Of a stretch of 16,300 nucleotides of DNA, positions 1 through 8,209 are shown one piece after another. The notes under the pieces are model-generated. The model was not told where the DNA came from, searched no databases, and saw only the letters and a list, made by a program, of their open reading frames with translations. The translations under genes and the position numbers were made by a program. Numbering within the stretch: the stretch's first letter is position 1; each line of letters opens with the position of its first letter. Source of the stretch: Cerioporus squamosus (Eukaryota; Basidiomycota; Agaricomycetes; Polyporales; Polyporaceae); contig JABYQS010000643.1 in NCBI GenBank assembly GCA_022592435.1, positions 1-16,300 of the forward strand. The letters run 5' to 3'.

Positions 1-5
1 ATTCA

Positions 6-197
6 TTGATAGCCTCATCTGAGATAGGTGGTCCTTGTTATTGGAGAGGTTACATATATGAAATAATGAGAGCTTGGTCAGACTCCACAGATATCAGTGA
101 AGAAGGCACATCAAAAGTTATGGTCAGACTTGCAGAAGATGACAGCCAAGGCAAGGTCTCTATTGTGCCACTATCTCCTGTCCTTGACTATGTGTAG
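6..197 (+). CDS. Open segment, possible exon of an unidentified gene
   Basis: An open stretch of 63 codons from an ATG to a TAG. I do not recognise the family. The predicted peptide is mixed and soluble, with no membrane segment or low-complexity tract, so it could be a real exon. It is in the same numerical frame as the downstream segment starting at 252, but no good GT-AG pair with matching phase was found to join the two. Bases 198-251 between them show no other feature. It may be an upstream exon of the zinc-knuckle gene to its right, which enters from outside the window, or chance coding. Confidence 0.25.
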   Translation: MIASSEIGGPCYWRGYIYEIMRAWSDSTDISEEGTSKVMVRLAEDDSQGKVSIVPLSPVLDYV

Positions 198-529
198 AGA
201 CCTCCACAATTTGAGAATGTTTGTATTCATGACTGCATGTGATTATTTCACATGAAAGCCATACCAAAAAGTGAGAAGAAAAATGTTAAGCCTCAAGTAT
301 ACCAAGCAATCAATGATGAAAGTGATTTTGAATTTGAGAATGACTACAATGTGGTTGACAATATTTCCCCTGATCATAATGACCAAGAGGTCATGGAAGA
401 CAAGATATTGAAACGGATCATCTATTGTGCACACGTGAACAAGATTCATATGCTGGAGGCCTTATACCGGGAGACAAAATGGATTTGCACTTGGGAGTTC
501 GGGAATGGGGTGCTTGCCCTGATCCATGG

Positions 530-587
530 GTATGTCGTTAAGATTTGTGGCACTCCGTGTGGATTTACTGACTCATGTTTCGTTCAG
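530..587 (+). other. Predicted 58-nt spliceosomal intron
   Basis: The donor GTATGT starts at 530 and the acceptor TTCAG ends at 587. A CTGAC branch-like motif lies at 568-572, about 15 nt before the acceptor. Removing the 58 nt joins the frame open from 252 to the frame that encodes the zinc knuckle, keeping a glycine codon across the junction. Length and signals are typical of filamentous fungi. Confidence 0.6.
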
Positions 588-755
588 ATTTTACCCAGCT
601 CCTCCTGCTGAAACTGAGGTGCCATCCAACAGCACTAGTCGGATAGACTCACATCCTGTCGACTCGGGACCTGTGACAACCAGGACGACGACAAGACAGT
701 GTTCAGCATGCAACAAAGTCAGACATATCAGTGAGTCCCTTGCGATCTATGCTTC

Positions 756-763
756 CTTACTAT
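756..763. repeat. Left target site duplication of the 582-bp hAT element
   Basis: CTTACTAT, identical to 1346-1353 on the other side of the element. The 8-bp length fits the hAT superfamily. Confidence 0.88.
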
Positions 764-1345
764 CAGTGGTGTGAGGTCCCGTCAAGTCCAGTTATTGGGC
801 CCTTTCAAAGATGACTGGTGACTGGACTGGAACTGGACTGCATCAATTTCTGAGAACTGGACTGGCACACCAGTTTTTTCAAGACTGGACCCAACTGCAG
901 TTCAGTTCCAGTTATGACTGGTCTTAACTGTTCTTCAGTTATGACCAGTTATGACCGGTCCTTGACTGGTCAAGACCAGTTGAACTGCTCAAACAAATCC
1001 TCACATTGATCAATTGTGTACCATTCAAGCCTAGAAGCAATATACACTCTCCTATTAGATGTGTATCAGCATAGAACTGACAGAAGTGCTCAAGCAAAAA
1101 TCAGAAAATGAAGAAAGTTGCTGACAAATTGTGCTAAATTGATGGAAAAGTATATGATATAATGCCAGTCAGCGACTGGTCCTAACCAGTCATGCGCAGT
1201 TAGACTGGTTGTCAAGGGCAGCCACAACTGGACTGAGACTGCAACTGAAGTGATACATCAGTCCAGTCTTTGCCAGTCATAACCAGTTGAGTTACAGTCT
1301 TTTCTCCAGTTATGACCAGTCATACGACTGGACCTCACAACACTA
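764..1345. mobile_element. Non-autonomous hAT-type element with ACTGG-rich interior
   Basis: A 582-bp element bounded by imperfect 16-bp terminal inverted repeats: CAGTGGTGTGAGGTCC at 764-779, and its near complement at 1330-1345. They differ at two positions, counted from the ends at bases 1 and 5. An exact 8-bp direct duplication CTTACTAT flanks it. CAGTG-type ends plus an 8-bp duplication are diagnostic of the hAT superfamily. There is no transposase ORF. The interior is packed with ACTGG/CCAGT and GACCAGT/ACTGGTC words in both orientations, including an ACTGGTC-AA-GACCAGT palindrome at 965-980. Such subterminal repeats are the usual binding sites of hAT transposases. It must have been mobilised by a transposase encoded elsewhere. 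It lies inside a predicted intron. Confidence 0.88.
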
Positions 1346-1353
1346 CTTACTAT
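1346..1353. repeat. Right target site duplication of the 582-bp hAT element
   Basis: CTTACTAT, identical to 756-763. It follows the right inverted terminus directly. Confidence 0.88.
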
Positions 1354-1587
1354 TGGAACATGCACTGACTTAACACAGTTGCTCTGTAGAGACAAATTCT
1401 ATATGCAAGAAGTACGTGCAGACAATGGCTGCCCACAGTGTGAACAAGGAGAACCGTCTGGCTGTCCTTGCTTTGGATGGCAGCCGAGATGCTGCAGCGT
1501 CCTCGATGTCAGGCTTGCGAGAGGTGCTGCAGACCCTGCTTCGCCCTCCGGCTCTGGGCACCACTCAGACTATGACCCCGCAGACAA

Positions 1588-1597
1588 TTTTTTTTTT
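1588..1597 (-). other. Poly(A) tail of the LINE
   Basis: Ten consecutive T on the plus strand, that is A10 on the LINE sense strand, 86 nt after the LINE stop codon. This marks the 3' end of the retrotransposed copy and the point where the zinc-knuckle reading frame is interrupted. Confidence 0.65.
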
Positions 1598-1683
1598 GGT
1601 GGAGCGCATTGAGTCTTTGGCCGCAGTTGTCCCCATAGGGGCTTGTCATGCAGCCAGTAGTCAATGAGTATTGACCAGATGCG

Positions 1684-3818
1684 CTAAGCGACTAGTCCGA
1701 GGCCACAGGACGGCTCGTGCCATTCAGCCTTGGTGAGTAACCAAAGCTGCTTCAGAAGGGACCAGATAGTTTCCCGGCCCTCCGCTCCGCAATCTAGTAA
1801 GATATGGGACATCATCTCACACTCGCCACATATCTGGCATGTAGCCCGGTCCTGTAGAACTGCAGGCATTTTAGGGCGCAGCCAGTGCGTCCCTATCATA
1901 TAACCATCGTGAACTGCCATCCACATGAACTGCGAGGCAGGGCGCGAGACATGTCGCGCCCGAAAGGATGCCCGTATAGACTCGTCAAAGAGCTGAATCC
2001 TGAAAGCAACTTGGATACCGCTCGAGATCCGGTCTAAGTTTGTGACTGCCCTCGGTCTAGGTTTGACCTTGGCATCCTTCCTTCCACGTATGGCACGGTA
2101 TGCTAACTTCTGGGTCATCGACTGCAGCTTTGCGCCTGTAACCCAGAGGTGTGTAGGGACCTCCATATGGAGTGGGTCTCCTACCGCCTTCTCTGCACCA
2201 ATGGCTGCCAGTTCGTCGGCCGCCTCGTTTCGTGGGTCGCCACTATGGCCCTTAACCCATTTGAAAATGGTATGTGCTTTGCGTCCTCTTAGACTGGAAA
2301 CCGTCGCCTGTATGAGGGCGACATTCTTCTGCAGAAGGTAACCCATATCTTCATGTTTCTGCCTCCATCTTGTTATAGAGTCCATAGTCGTTTGGGAGTC
2401 GGTTTCTTGAAACACCCGTGTGCGTACACCTGCCGTGGTTGTCGCCAGAAATGTCGCCACAATCTCGCCCGATTGATTTGACTGTTCAAATGCATCCGGA
2501 AGCCACACACATTTGTTCAGCTGGTGATTTGATTCAACATATACGCCCGCTCCAGCTTGCGCGCGTCTCTCGCCATTATGCAGCCACGATCTGTCAGTTG
2601 CAATCGTCACACTTGATCCATCTTCCTCCAGCGTCATGTACAAACGGACATTCGACACCTGCTCGTCGCTCGTAAAGATTCGGAGGGTGTGGCCCAGATT
2701 GCCGTGAGTCATGACCTTCCTGTCGAAGGGGATGAGGCCGTCGCTAAGTTGACCTTGTCTCAGGTTCTCCATTACACCACATTCATAGTCCTCCGGATGA
2801 TGCAGAACAGGGTTCCATTTGTCGGGGAGCGTACTGACCATCTCTCGAGCCTGGAAACTGCACAAGTGAGGGTTCTGGCACTTTGTCGTTTCTTTGAGAC
2901 TATCACAACCAGTACATCTACAGTTGGCTCTTGGCATATGCACCATATCGGCCTGAATCTCCACCAGTTTCACGAAATTGCCCACCGACACTGCCTTATG
3001 ATTCTCCTGCAAACAGGTGAGTAGTTTGGATGGCACTGACAGCCTACTCAGTCTGATCCGATCCGCATATACATGATCCCACATTGGCATTGCCTTCAGG
3101 ATCTGGCGGGAGAAAGCAAGGCCCTCCAACCTCAATCTGTACTTACTTGCAGCCCTCATCATACCCTTCAATTCCTGCAGTAGGCCTCCGACCTTCGGCT
3201 TCCATTGTTGGAGGAAGGGATTGATACGCAATTCCACCTGCTTAGGTCGATAGCCTTTCGGAACATGGTTTGCGAACAGGTCATCCGCAACGAAAGCCCA
3301 AAGTGGCCTATCCCTACCGAAATCGAGGTAAGTCTTAAGCCACATGATATCAATCGCCTCATTTCTTGCTGCAAGATCCACCAGTCCTAGTCCTCCTCGC
3401 TCTATCGGTAGGCACACATAGTCAGTGCTGACCGGTGTATTGTGTCGGTCGTCCCACAGATACCCTCGGATGATTTTGATAAGCCTTGCTAGGATATCGT
3501 CCAGCATCCTCTGCACTGTCGTCAGATATTGGGTCATGCCGCTCACAATCATCTGCACGACATGTCTCTTCCCCTGCAAAGTTGCGTAGCCGGCCTTCCA
3601 CCTCGCGATGACTTCCATTAGAGGTTTCCTCATGGCTACTATCTTTGTGAGGACTAGCGTCCATACATCCACCTGGTTTATGCCATTCCTGAAAAAAGCC
3701 CCAAGAATCCTGACCGCTTCGCCCTCCTGGGCAACATGAACACCTTTTGGGTAATTCTCCCATGAGCCTGAGATACGGTAGGTCTCCGACATCTCCTCGC
3801 GGAACTCTTGGGAGCCGA
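1684..3818 (-). pseudogene. LINE ORF2, C-terminal part: RT thumb, RNase H, zinc-binding tail
   Basis: The open frame spans 1684-3831, but bases 3819-3831 belong to the hAT insertion, so true LINE coding starts at the FPIGSQEFREE segment. Residues 50-200 are the RT thumb/connection region. A cysteine cluster (NCRCTGC...CQNPHLC, about residues 303-324) is typical of Agaricomycete Tad1-like ORF2. The RNase H shows ATDRSW (about 411-416), a Glu in QSGEI (about 456), ETDS (about 478) and KGHSGDPRNEAADELA (about 526-541), so the acidic residues of the fold are in place, although the usual TDGS is TDRS. A CQICGECEMMSHILLDC motif follows near residue 675, matching the zf-RVT type tail. The frame is otherwise undamaged for 2.1 kb. 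It is cut off from its own RT core by the hAT element, so the protein cannot be made as one piece. Confidence 0.85.
3811..3818. repeat. Left target site duplication of the 1079-bp hAT element
   Basis: GGAGCCGA, identical to 4898-4905. The duplicated bases encode the Gly-Ser of the LINE sequence PIGS on the minus strand, so each RT fragment carries its own copy. Confidence 0.87.
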
Positions 3819-3992
3819 TAGGGAACGTCACGGGGCGTTGAAACCCGTACGGGTTTCGACGGGGCTCACAGACGGGTACGGGGCCGGGTCACAGTCCGGC
3901 CGCCCCGCCAGGAACCCGTGCCCCGTGCACGGGTTGTGGCACCCGCAGGATCAGGCTGTGTAGCCGTCAGTTCACAAGCTCTCATGACGATT

Positions 3993-4039
3993 TATATATC
4001 AATGGAAAGCTACGTGCAGCGGCTTTCCAGTGATATATA
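3993..4039. repeat. Long hairpin inside the 1079-bp hAT element
   Basis: Arms 3993-4010 and 4022-4039 are complementary at 17 of 18 positions around an 11-nt loop. The left arm reads TATATATCAATGGAAAGC. It lies between the GC-rich left subterminal block and the internal ORF. Confidence 0.75.
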
Positions 4040-4046
4040 ACGCATC

Positions 4047-4451
4047 ATGAAGCGTCCGCTATATGCGGCGCTAGACGGGCATCAGAAGCGGCATATAGTA
4101 GCCATAGCTGAGCCTCTAGAGGAGTCTATGAAAGCTGTCAGAGGAAACGAGTTATTGTGGACTATGCAGGATGGCGAGAGGAATGTATGTACAGTATATC
4201 AGCCTATGATCATAAGTTACCTTGATGATATGCTTCATTCTCTATGCTGCTCGAGGGCAGCACAGAGACACGAGCATAGCAGCTCCAATATAGCACGTAG
4301 GAGCGAGGCGTATGGCTTATTCGAAAGCTACGGATGGCAGCATCCAGTCAAGCTTAGATGCAGCCGTATCCGTCAAGAACTCATAGAGATAGAAGGTGTT
4401 CTCTTCACCACTCCTAGGGAGACTGATAGGGAACAGAATCGACTTAAATGA
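4047..4451 (+). CDS. 134-codon ORF inside the hAT element, unknown
   Basis: ATG at 4047 and stop at 4449-4451. The product is basic, with no hAT dimerisation domain, no zinc finger and no recognised motif. It starts just after the 47-nt hairpin. It is the only ORF over 100 codons in the AT-richer core of the element. It may be a fragment of host sequence captured by the element, a remnant of something older, or a chance ORF. I could not assign it to a family. Expression from inside a defective element would need a promoter that I cannot see. Confidence 0.2.
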   Translation: MKRPLYAALDGHQKRHIVAIAEPLEESMKAVRGNELLWTMQDGERNVCTVYQPMIISYLDDMLHSLCCSRAAQRHEHSSSNIARRSEAYGLFESYGWQHPVKLRCSRIRQELIEIEGVLFTTPRETDREQNRLK

Positions 4452-4897
4452 CATACCAATCATCCATGTTCATCTTGAATACCTCAGAGCATCTGTTCTC
4501 CGCGCTCCTACGCTCCAAACGAGCCCCTGATCATCCCAATCCGCCAAGATCCTCGGGAAGACTGAGCTAAACTTCGACCAGTGTCTTGATATGGGCCTGG
4601 TAACTGGGCCTTGCTCAAAGATAGACCAAGAATGACATGTAGAAAGCTGAGTGAGGAGTGCCAGAGACTGCTGAGATGTCCTAGAGAGTAGTGTGGTGTG
4701 GCAAGCAAGTAGTAGAAGGATTTGAAGAGCATAGAACTCCCGGGTGACCCGCCGGGAACCCGTACCCACAGTACCCGTGAGCCCCGGCGCTTAGCCCCGT
4801 ACCCGTGGGAACCCGCGGGTCCACGGGTCGGGTTTTTCACGGGGCCGGGGCCGGGGCAAGTCCTGGAGCCCCGCGGGATGCCCCGTGCTACACCCTA

Positions 4898-4905
4898 GGA
4901 GCCGA
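4898..4905. repeat. Right target site duplication of the 1079-bp hAT element
   Basis: GGAGCCGA, identical to 3811-3818. It follows the right terminus (complement TAGGGTGTAG) directly. Confidence 0.87.
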
Positions 4906-6097
4906 TGGGGATAACTTCGGTCTTACTAATATTGAACCTTGCCTTGGCCGCCGAGCACCAGGTGTCGAGAACTAACTGGAGCACTGCAAAATCGTCATTC
5001 CTCGATAGGTATACTGTTGTGTCGTCCGCAAAAAGGACTGCCTCAAGAACCTCGTTGCATCTAGGTATGTCAAATCCTTCCAGGTCTGACTTCCTTATCA
5101 TGGCTGACAGAGGTTCAATGGCTAGGTCAAAAAGTAGACAGGAGAGGGGATCTCCCTGCCGCACGCCTCTGTAGATTTGGTATGCCTTACTTAGGATTCC
5201 GTTTATCATCACCGATGTATCTGCATTTTTATAGAGGGACTTCACGAGTTCAATAAAAACCTCAGGGATGCCAAATCTGCATAGGACTCTCCACAGATAA
5301 TTGTGCGCGATTTTGTCATATGCCTTTTCTTGATCGAGGGCAACGATGGCGCCATCCGCGTCATTTTTCTCTGCCCATACCATCATCATCCTAGCCAATT
5401 GGGTATGGTTATGAATCCTCCTCCCAGGTACAAACCCGGCCTGTGCTCTATTGATTATTGCCGGCGCAACATCTGCCAGACGAACTGCAAGAATCTTGCT
5501 CAAGAGCTTGTAGTCCGTGTTGAGGAGAGTGATTGGGCGATAGTTGACCACTTTCGTACGCTCACCCTTTTCCTTGTAGATCGGGGCAATCCACCCCTGG
5601 GCAAAGCACGTCTGGGAGTCAACCCCATGGCGTCAGACATCCTCAAAAGCCGCCGTCAGGAGTTTGACAAGATCGAAGTGAGTCCTGTCTTCAAAGTGCT
5701 TGTCTTCAACGAACCTGGCATGCAAGGCCTTCCACATTTCAAAGGGGATGCCATTGAGGCCAGGAGCCGTACCGTTTTTAGCGAAACGGAGGGAGAGGGC
5801 GCATTCATCGTAAGTGATCTCCGCCCCTAGGCCCTCCGCTTGCATCTCGGTTACCTCTACGTCTAAGCTGTCTAGGGCTTTACAGATGTCAACCTCTCGT
5901 TCTTCTGCAGGCTTAGTACCAGGGTCGTCTCGCTGCACATCCATATGGTGTTTTCTTGCCATGTCGGCCATTTTGACAGAGTCGGCCTCGAAAATCTTTT
6001 CACCAGCCACACCTAGCTGTCCCTCACACTCAAAGGCGGGAATAATATCTCTCGGTGTGCATTCCCGGTGAAGCTTGGACCAGTACCTGGTCGGTCA
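4898..6097 (-). pseudogene. LINE ORF2, reverse transcriptase core and linker, with internal TGA stops
   Basis: Continuing the LINE right to left. From 6097 downwards the frame gives a segment starting PTRYWSKLHRE and ...DIIPAFE, typical of the linker before the RT in Tad1-like ORF2, then SLRFAKNGTAPGLNGIPFEMW (5.75-5.8 kb, RT N-terminal motif). It continues with WIAPIYKEKG, NYRPITLLNTDYKLLSK, AGFVPGRRIHNH, DQEKAYDKIAHNYLW, GVRQGDPLSCLLF and the catalytic FADDTTVY. The frame is continuous except for TGA stops at 6095-6097 and 5633-5635. Both stand where an Arg codon CGA would fit: the first falls in a GE-R-PT context that the family normally keeps. Both are explained by one C-to-T change at CpG. 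The frame ends in the hAT terminus (TAG at 4895-4897). Confidence 0.85.
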
Positions 6098-6697
6098 CTC
6101 CCCATATATACGGTGCGTCGCCCTCGAGTTCTGCTGCTGCTGTTTGTAGCGGCGTTGTCGAAGCTGCCTTACTTGCTTTGTCAGAGCCTCCGCTTCCGCT
6201 ATTCGTTCCGCTTCCGGTCGGCCTACGTCGGCTTTGATACGCTTAAGGGCTTGTTCGTGCGTTCTTATATCCGCCAGTAACTTCAGGACCACCTCTCGCT
6301 CACGATTGCGGGCCATCCTCATGGCATCTGTTTTGAATCTATGGAGGATGCTCTGGGGGTTTGTATCCGCTGTCCTCCCGCCCGTCAATGTGAGCTGCTC
6401 AAGGTCTTGCATCACTTCAATGCCTCTGCTTTTAACTGCTTTTGCTAACTTCTTGTCCTTGACCAGTTTGAGGGGGAAAAGCGGACGTCCCTGACCTACT
6501 ATCGGCACGCTCTTCGACGTCAGCTGGACCATTATTAAGGTGTGGTCTGTCCTAACTCCCGCCTCGCACATCTTCCATTCTCTAGCCCTTTCAAAGAGAT
6601 CAGGTGTGACATAGATCCGATCCAACCTTGAGAAAACCGCTTCGGCCAGATCCCCGGTGGAAGGTGTATTCACGTAGTCACTTCCGCTCTCTGGCTG
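6098..6697 (-). pseudogene. LINE ORF2, C-terminal half of the endonuclease domain
   Basis: The minus-strand frame is open from about 6697 down to the TGA at 6095-6097. It begins QPESGSDYVNTPSTG and then has SRLDRIYVTPDLFERAREW and, about 20 residues later, RTDHTLI. These correspond to the last two catalytic blocks of the exonuclease-endonuclease-phosphatase fold (the Asp of LDRIY and the Asp-His pair). A charged, probably helical region rich in Arg, Lys and Gln follows to residue 190. The first half of the endonuclease, with its metal-binding Asn and Glu blocks, is absent because the element is truncated near 6700. The frame is the same as the RT frame, so this is one ORF2 split by a stop codon. 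Confidence 0.82.
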
Positions 6698-6702
6698 CTA
6701 GA

Positions 6703-7857
6703 CGTGGACATCTGGCTCGTGTACCGGAGAAGGCACTTCTGCGTTGGATTTGAGAGTGTGGAGACCGCGAGCAAGAGGTGGTAGAGGTGCTGCGCAAGGT
6801 GGAGCAACTTGGGCCAGCACGGCTGCAGAATGATCTGGTGGACTGGAACATCAAAGAAGGCCTACTCCTCTATTGTGGCAAGGTCTACGTCCCCAATGAT
6901 CACACACTACGGGCAGACATTGTCTGCCTGCACCATGACCTACCACCTGCTGGGCACCCAGGCCAGTGGAAGACCATCGAACTAGTCAGCCGCAACTACT
7001 GGTGGCCGGGTATGACACAGTTCATCAAAAACTATGTTGAGACCTGTGACACCTGTCGGCGAGGCAAGCCGGTTCATGGCAAGCGGCATGGCCGACTGCA
7101 GCCAAACGAGATCCCAGACGGCCCCGGGCAGGTTGTAACCTGTGACTTCATCACTGGCCTACCAGATGTCGATGGGTACAATGCGCTGCAGCTCATTGTG
7201 GACCGGCATGCAAAGCTGGTGCATCTGATTCCCTGTCGAGACAAGATTGATGCTGAAGGTGCTGCGAACAACTTCATACGGGAATATTTCCGCCTCCATG
7301 GACTGCCACGGAAGATCATCTCCGACCGTGGTCCCCAGTTCGCCAGCAAGCTCTTCCATGCCGTTCTCAAGGGTCTTGGCATTAAAAGTGCCCTCTCCAC
7401 AGTGTATCATCCCTAGACGGATGGGCAGTCAGAGAGGTGGAACCAGGAGGTGGAGGCATACTTGAGGATGTTCTGCTCACGCCGCTGAGACGACTGGGTT
7501 CAGTGATTGCCCATTGCAGAGTTTGCAACCAACTCTCATGTCCACTCCTCTACAGGGTATTCACCCTTCTATCTGCTCTACGGGTACGAGCCACAGTTCC
7601 ACATCCCAATGCTACCCACGGAGGTTCCTGCAGCAGACAGTCCTCATGAGGAACTACGACGGGCCAGAGAAGACACAACTGCAGCCCTGACGCTCACGGC
7701 AGAACACATGAAGGCACACTTCGACCAGCATGCTCAAGACACTCCAGTCATTGAGCCAGGTCAGAAGGTGTGGCTAGACACTCGCAATCTGCGAGTCACA
7801 GGGATGCCCCAGAAGTTGGTGGACAGGTATGCGGGTCCCTATCCAGTGGTATGATGA
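6703..7857 (+). pseudogene. Integrase of Gypsy element A, with multiple stops
   Basis: The frame that is open at 6778-7413 contains an HHCC zinc-binding domain (HHDLPPAGH ... CDTC) and the catalytic core. Taking 6778 as residue 1, the Asp of CDFITGLPD is residue 123, the Asp of ISDRGPQF is 183, and the Glu of GQSERWNQ is 219, which is after the first stop. Spacing between the last two is 35, the DD35E signature of retroviral-type integrases. In-frame stops stand at 6751, 7414, 7486, 7504, 7852 and 7855. The TAG at 7414 replaces the Gln of YHPQTDG. The one at 7504 replaces the Trp before LPIAEFA. Most fit single C-to-T or G-to-A changes. The region 7507-7851 carries the GPY/F-like C-terminal part (KLVDRYAGPYPVV). 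The protein would insert cDNA into the genome; this copy cannot. Confidence 0.88.
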
Positions 7858-8189
7858 GTCAGCAACCTTGCCTATGAACTGCGCCTACCGAAAGACCTAC
7901 CCATTCATCCAGTCTTCCATGTGTCGCTGCTGTTACCCCACAAGCACAGCTCATTGCCCGGCAGACACCCCCAGAGCCTGCACCCATTGAAGTGGAAGGA
8001 GAGGAGGAGTTCGAAGTTGAGCGGGTTCTAGAGTCACACCGCTACGGATGGGGGAGGAAGCTCCAGTACCTTGTACACTGGAAGGGATGGGGCCCTGAAC
8101 ATGACAGCTGGGAGCCTGCCGAGAACCTGATCCATGCTCCACAGCAGGTCATGGAATTCTATGCCCAACAGCCAACAGCCCCCCGATAG
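7858..8189 (+). pseudogene. Chromodomain end of the pol of Gypsy element A
   Basis: After two stops at 7852-7857 the same frame reads VSNLAYELRLP and HPVFHVSLLLPHKHSS, the usual end of a Gypsy integrase. A frame change between about 7930 and 7990 then leads into an open frame (7992-8189) with an acidic lead and a chromodomain: EFEVERVLESHRYGWGRKLQ, then YLVHWKGWGPEHDSWEPAENL. The aromatic and W-x-P-x-x-N-L positions are conserved. Such C-terminal chromodomains direct integration of chromoviruses to marked chromatin. TAG at 8187-8189 is the natural stop. Confidence 0.85.
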
Positions 8190-8206
8190 GTCGTGAGGAC
8201 ACGACC
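8189..8206 (+). other. Hairpin directly after the pol stop of element A
   Basis: GGTCGTG (8189-8195) and CACGACC (8200-8206) form a 7-bp perfect stem with an AGGA tetraloop. It starts at the last base of the stop codon and sits four bases before the polypurine tract. Its role is unknown. Confidence 0.5.
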
Positions 8207-8209
8207 CTT

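Larger units (their letters stand above)
731..1389 (+). other. Predicted intron enlarged by a hAT-type insertion
   Basis: The donor GTGAGT is at 731 and the acceptor CTGTAG ends at 1389. CTGAC and CTTAAC branch-like motifs lie 15-30 nt upstream of the acceptor. Splicing joins the codon begun at 730 in phase with the frame that runs on through 1416-1587. Without the 582-bp insertion and one copy of its 8-bp target duplication, the intron would be 69 nt (731-763 plus 1354-1389), a normal fungal size. An alternative acceptor at 1378 leads to a stop within three codons and is less likely. Confidence 0.5.
252..1587 (+). pseudogene. Intron-containing zinc-knuckle gene, truncated by a LINE insertion
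   Basis: Three segments join in one frame when two GT-AG introns are removed: 252-529, 588-730 and 1390-1587. The joined product has an acidic N-terminal part, a Pro/Ser/Thr-rich linker (PAPPAETEVPSNSTS), then a cysteine/histidine cluster C-x2-C-x4-H-x6-C that is completed only across the second splice. The histidine side comes from CSACNKVRHI and the last Cys from TNSICKK. This spacing is close to CCHC zinc knuckles. A Cys/His-poor segment just before the first intron (KWICTWEFGNG...IH) loosely recalls a degenerate SWIM finger, as in MULE transposases, but that is weak. The frame runs into the poly(T) at 1588, the tail of a minus-strand LINE, and continues only into LINE sequence to a stop at 1665-1667, so the true C-terminus is lost. 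The 252 start is just the first ATG in the open stretch. The splices are inferred; function is unknown. Confidence 0.45.
3819..4897. mobile_element. Non-autonomous hAT-type element with GC-rich subterminal repeats
   Basis: A 1079-bp element. The left end TAGGGAACGTCACGGGGC and the complement of the right end, TAGGGTGTAGCACGGGGC, agree at 13 of 18 positions. An exact 8-bp direct duplication GGAGCCGA flanks it on both sides. TAGGG-type termini, an 8-bp duplication and GGGTACGGGT/ACCCGTACCC subterminal repeats (3850-3960 and 4740-4870) point to the hAT superfamily. No hAT transposase domain is present. The centre is AT-richer and contains an 18-bp inverted repeat and a 134-codon ORF of unknown origin. 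The element splits the RT of the surrounding LINE, and removing it with one target copy restores the LINE frame exactly (PIGS-QEF). Confidence 0.87.
1588..6700 (-). mobile_element. 5'-truncated Tad1-like LINE retrotransposon
   Basis: Reading right to left on the minus strand, the order is: partial AP-type endonuclease, linker, reverse transcriptase, cysteine cluster, RNase H, C-terminal zinc-binding motif, stop at 1684-1686, about 87 nt of 3' UTR, then ten A residues (1588-1597 as T on the plus strand). This order and the RNase H are known from fungal Tad1-clade LINEs. The 5' part (ORF1 and the N-terminal half of the endonuclease) is missing. The right edge is set only by where the endonuclease frame ends, near 6700, against Gypsy-like sequence, so it is uncertain by some tens of bases. 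No target duplication was found between the two ends. A hAT-type element (3819-4897) interrupts it. Confidence 0.85.

Noticed and set aside
764..1345. Many ACTGGTC/GACCAGT repeats, considered as a CRISPR-like or satellite array
   Set aside because: Words are short, in both orientations, irregularly spaced, and bounded by hAT termini with an 8-bp duplication.
1588..1667. C-terminal 26 codons of the zinc-knuckle frame after the T run
   Set aside because: The T run is the poly(A) tail of the LINE, so these codons are LINE 3' UTR read backwards.
4470..4840. Two overlapping minus-strand ORFs of about 100 codons in the 1079-bp hAT element
   Set aside because: They run into the repeated GC-rich end of the element and have no recognisable motif.
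5303..5830. 175-codon plus-strand ORF
   Set aside because: Antisense shadow of the LINE RT, which has clear motifs on the minus strand.
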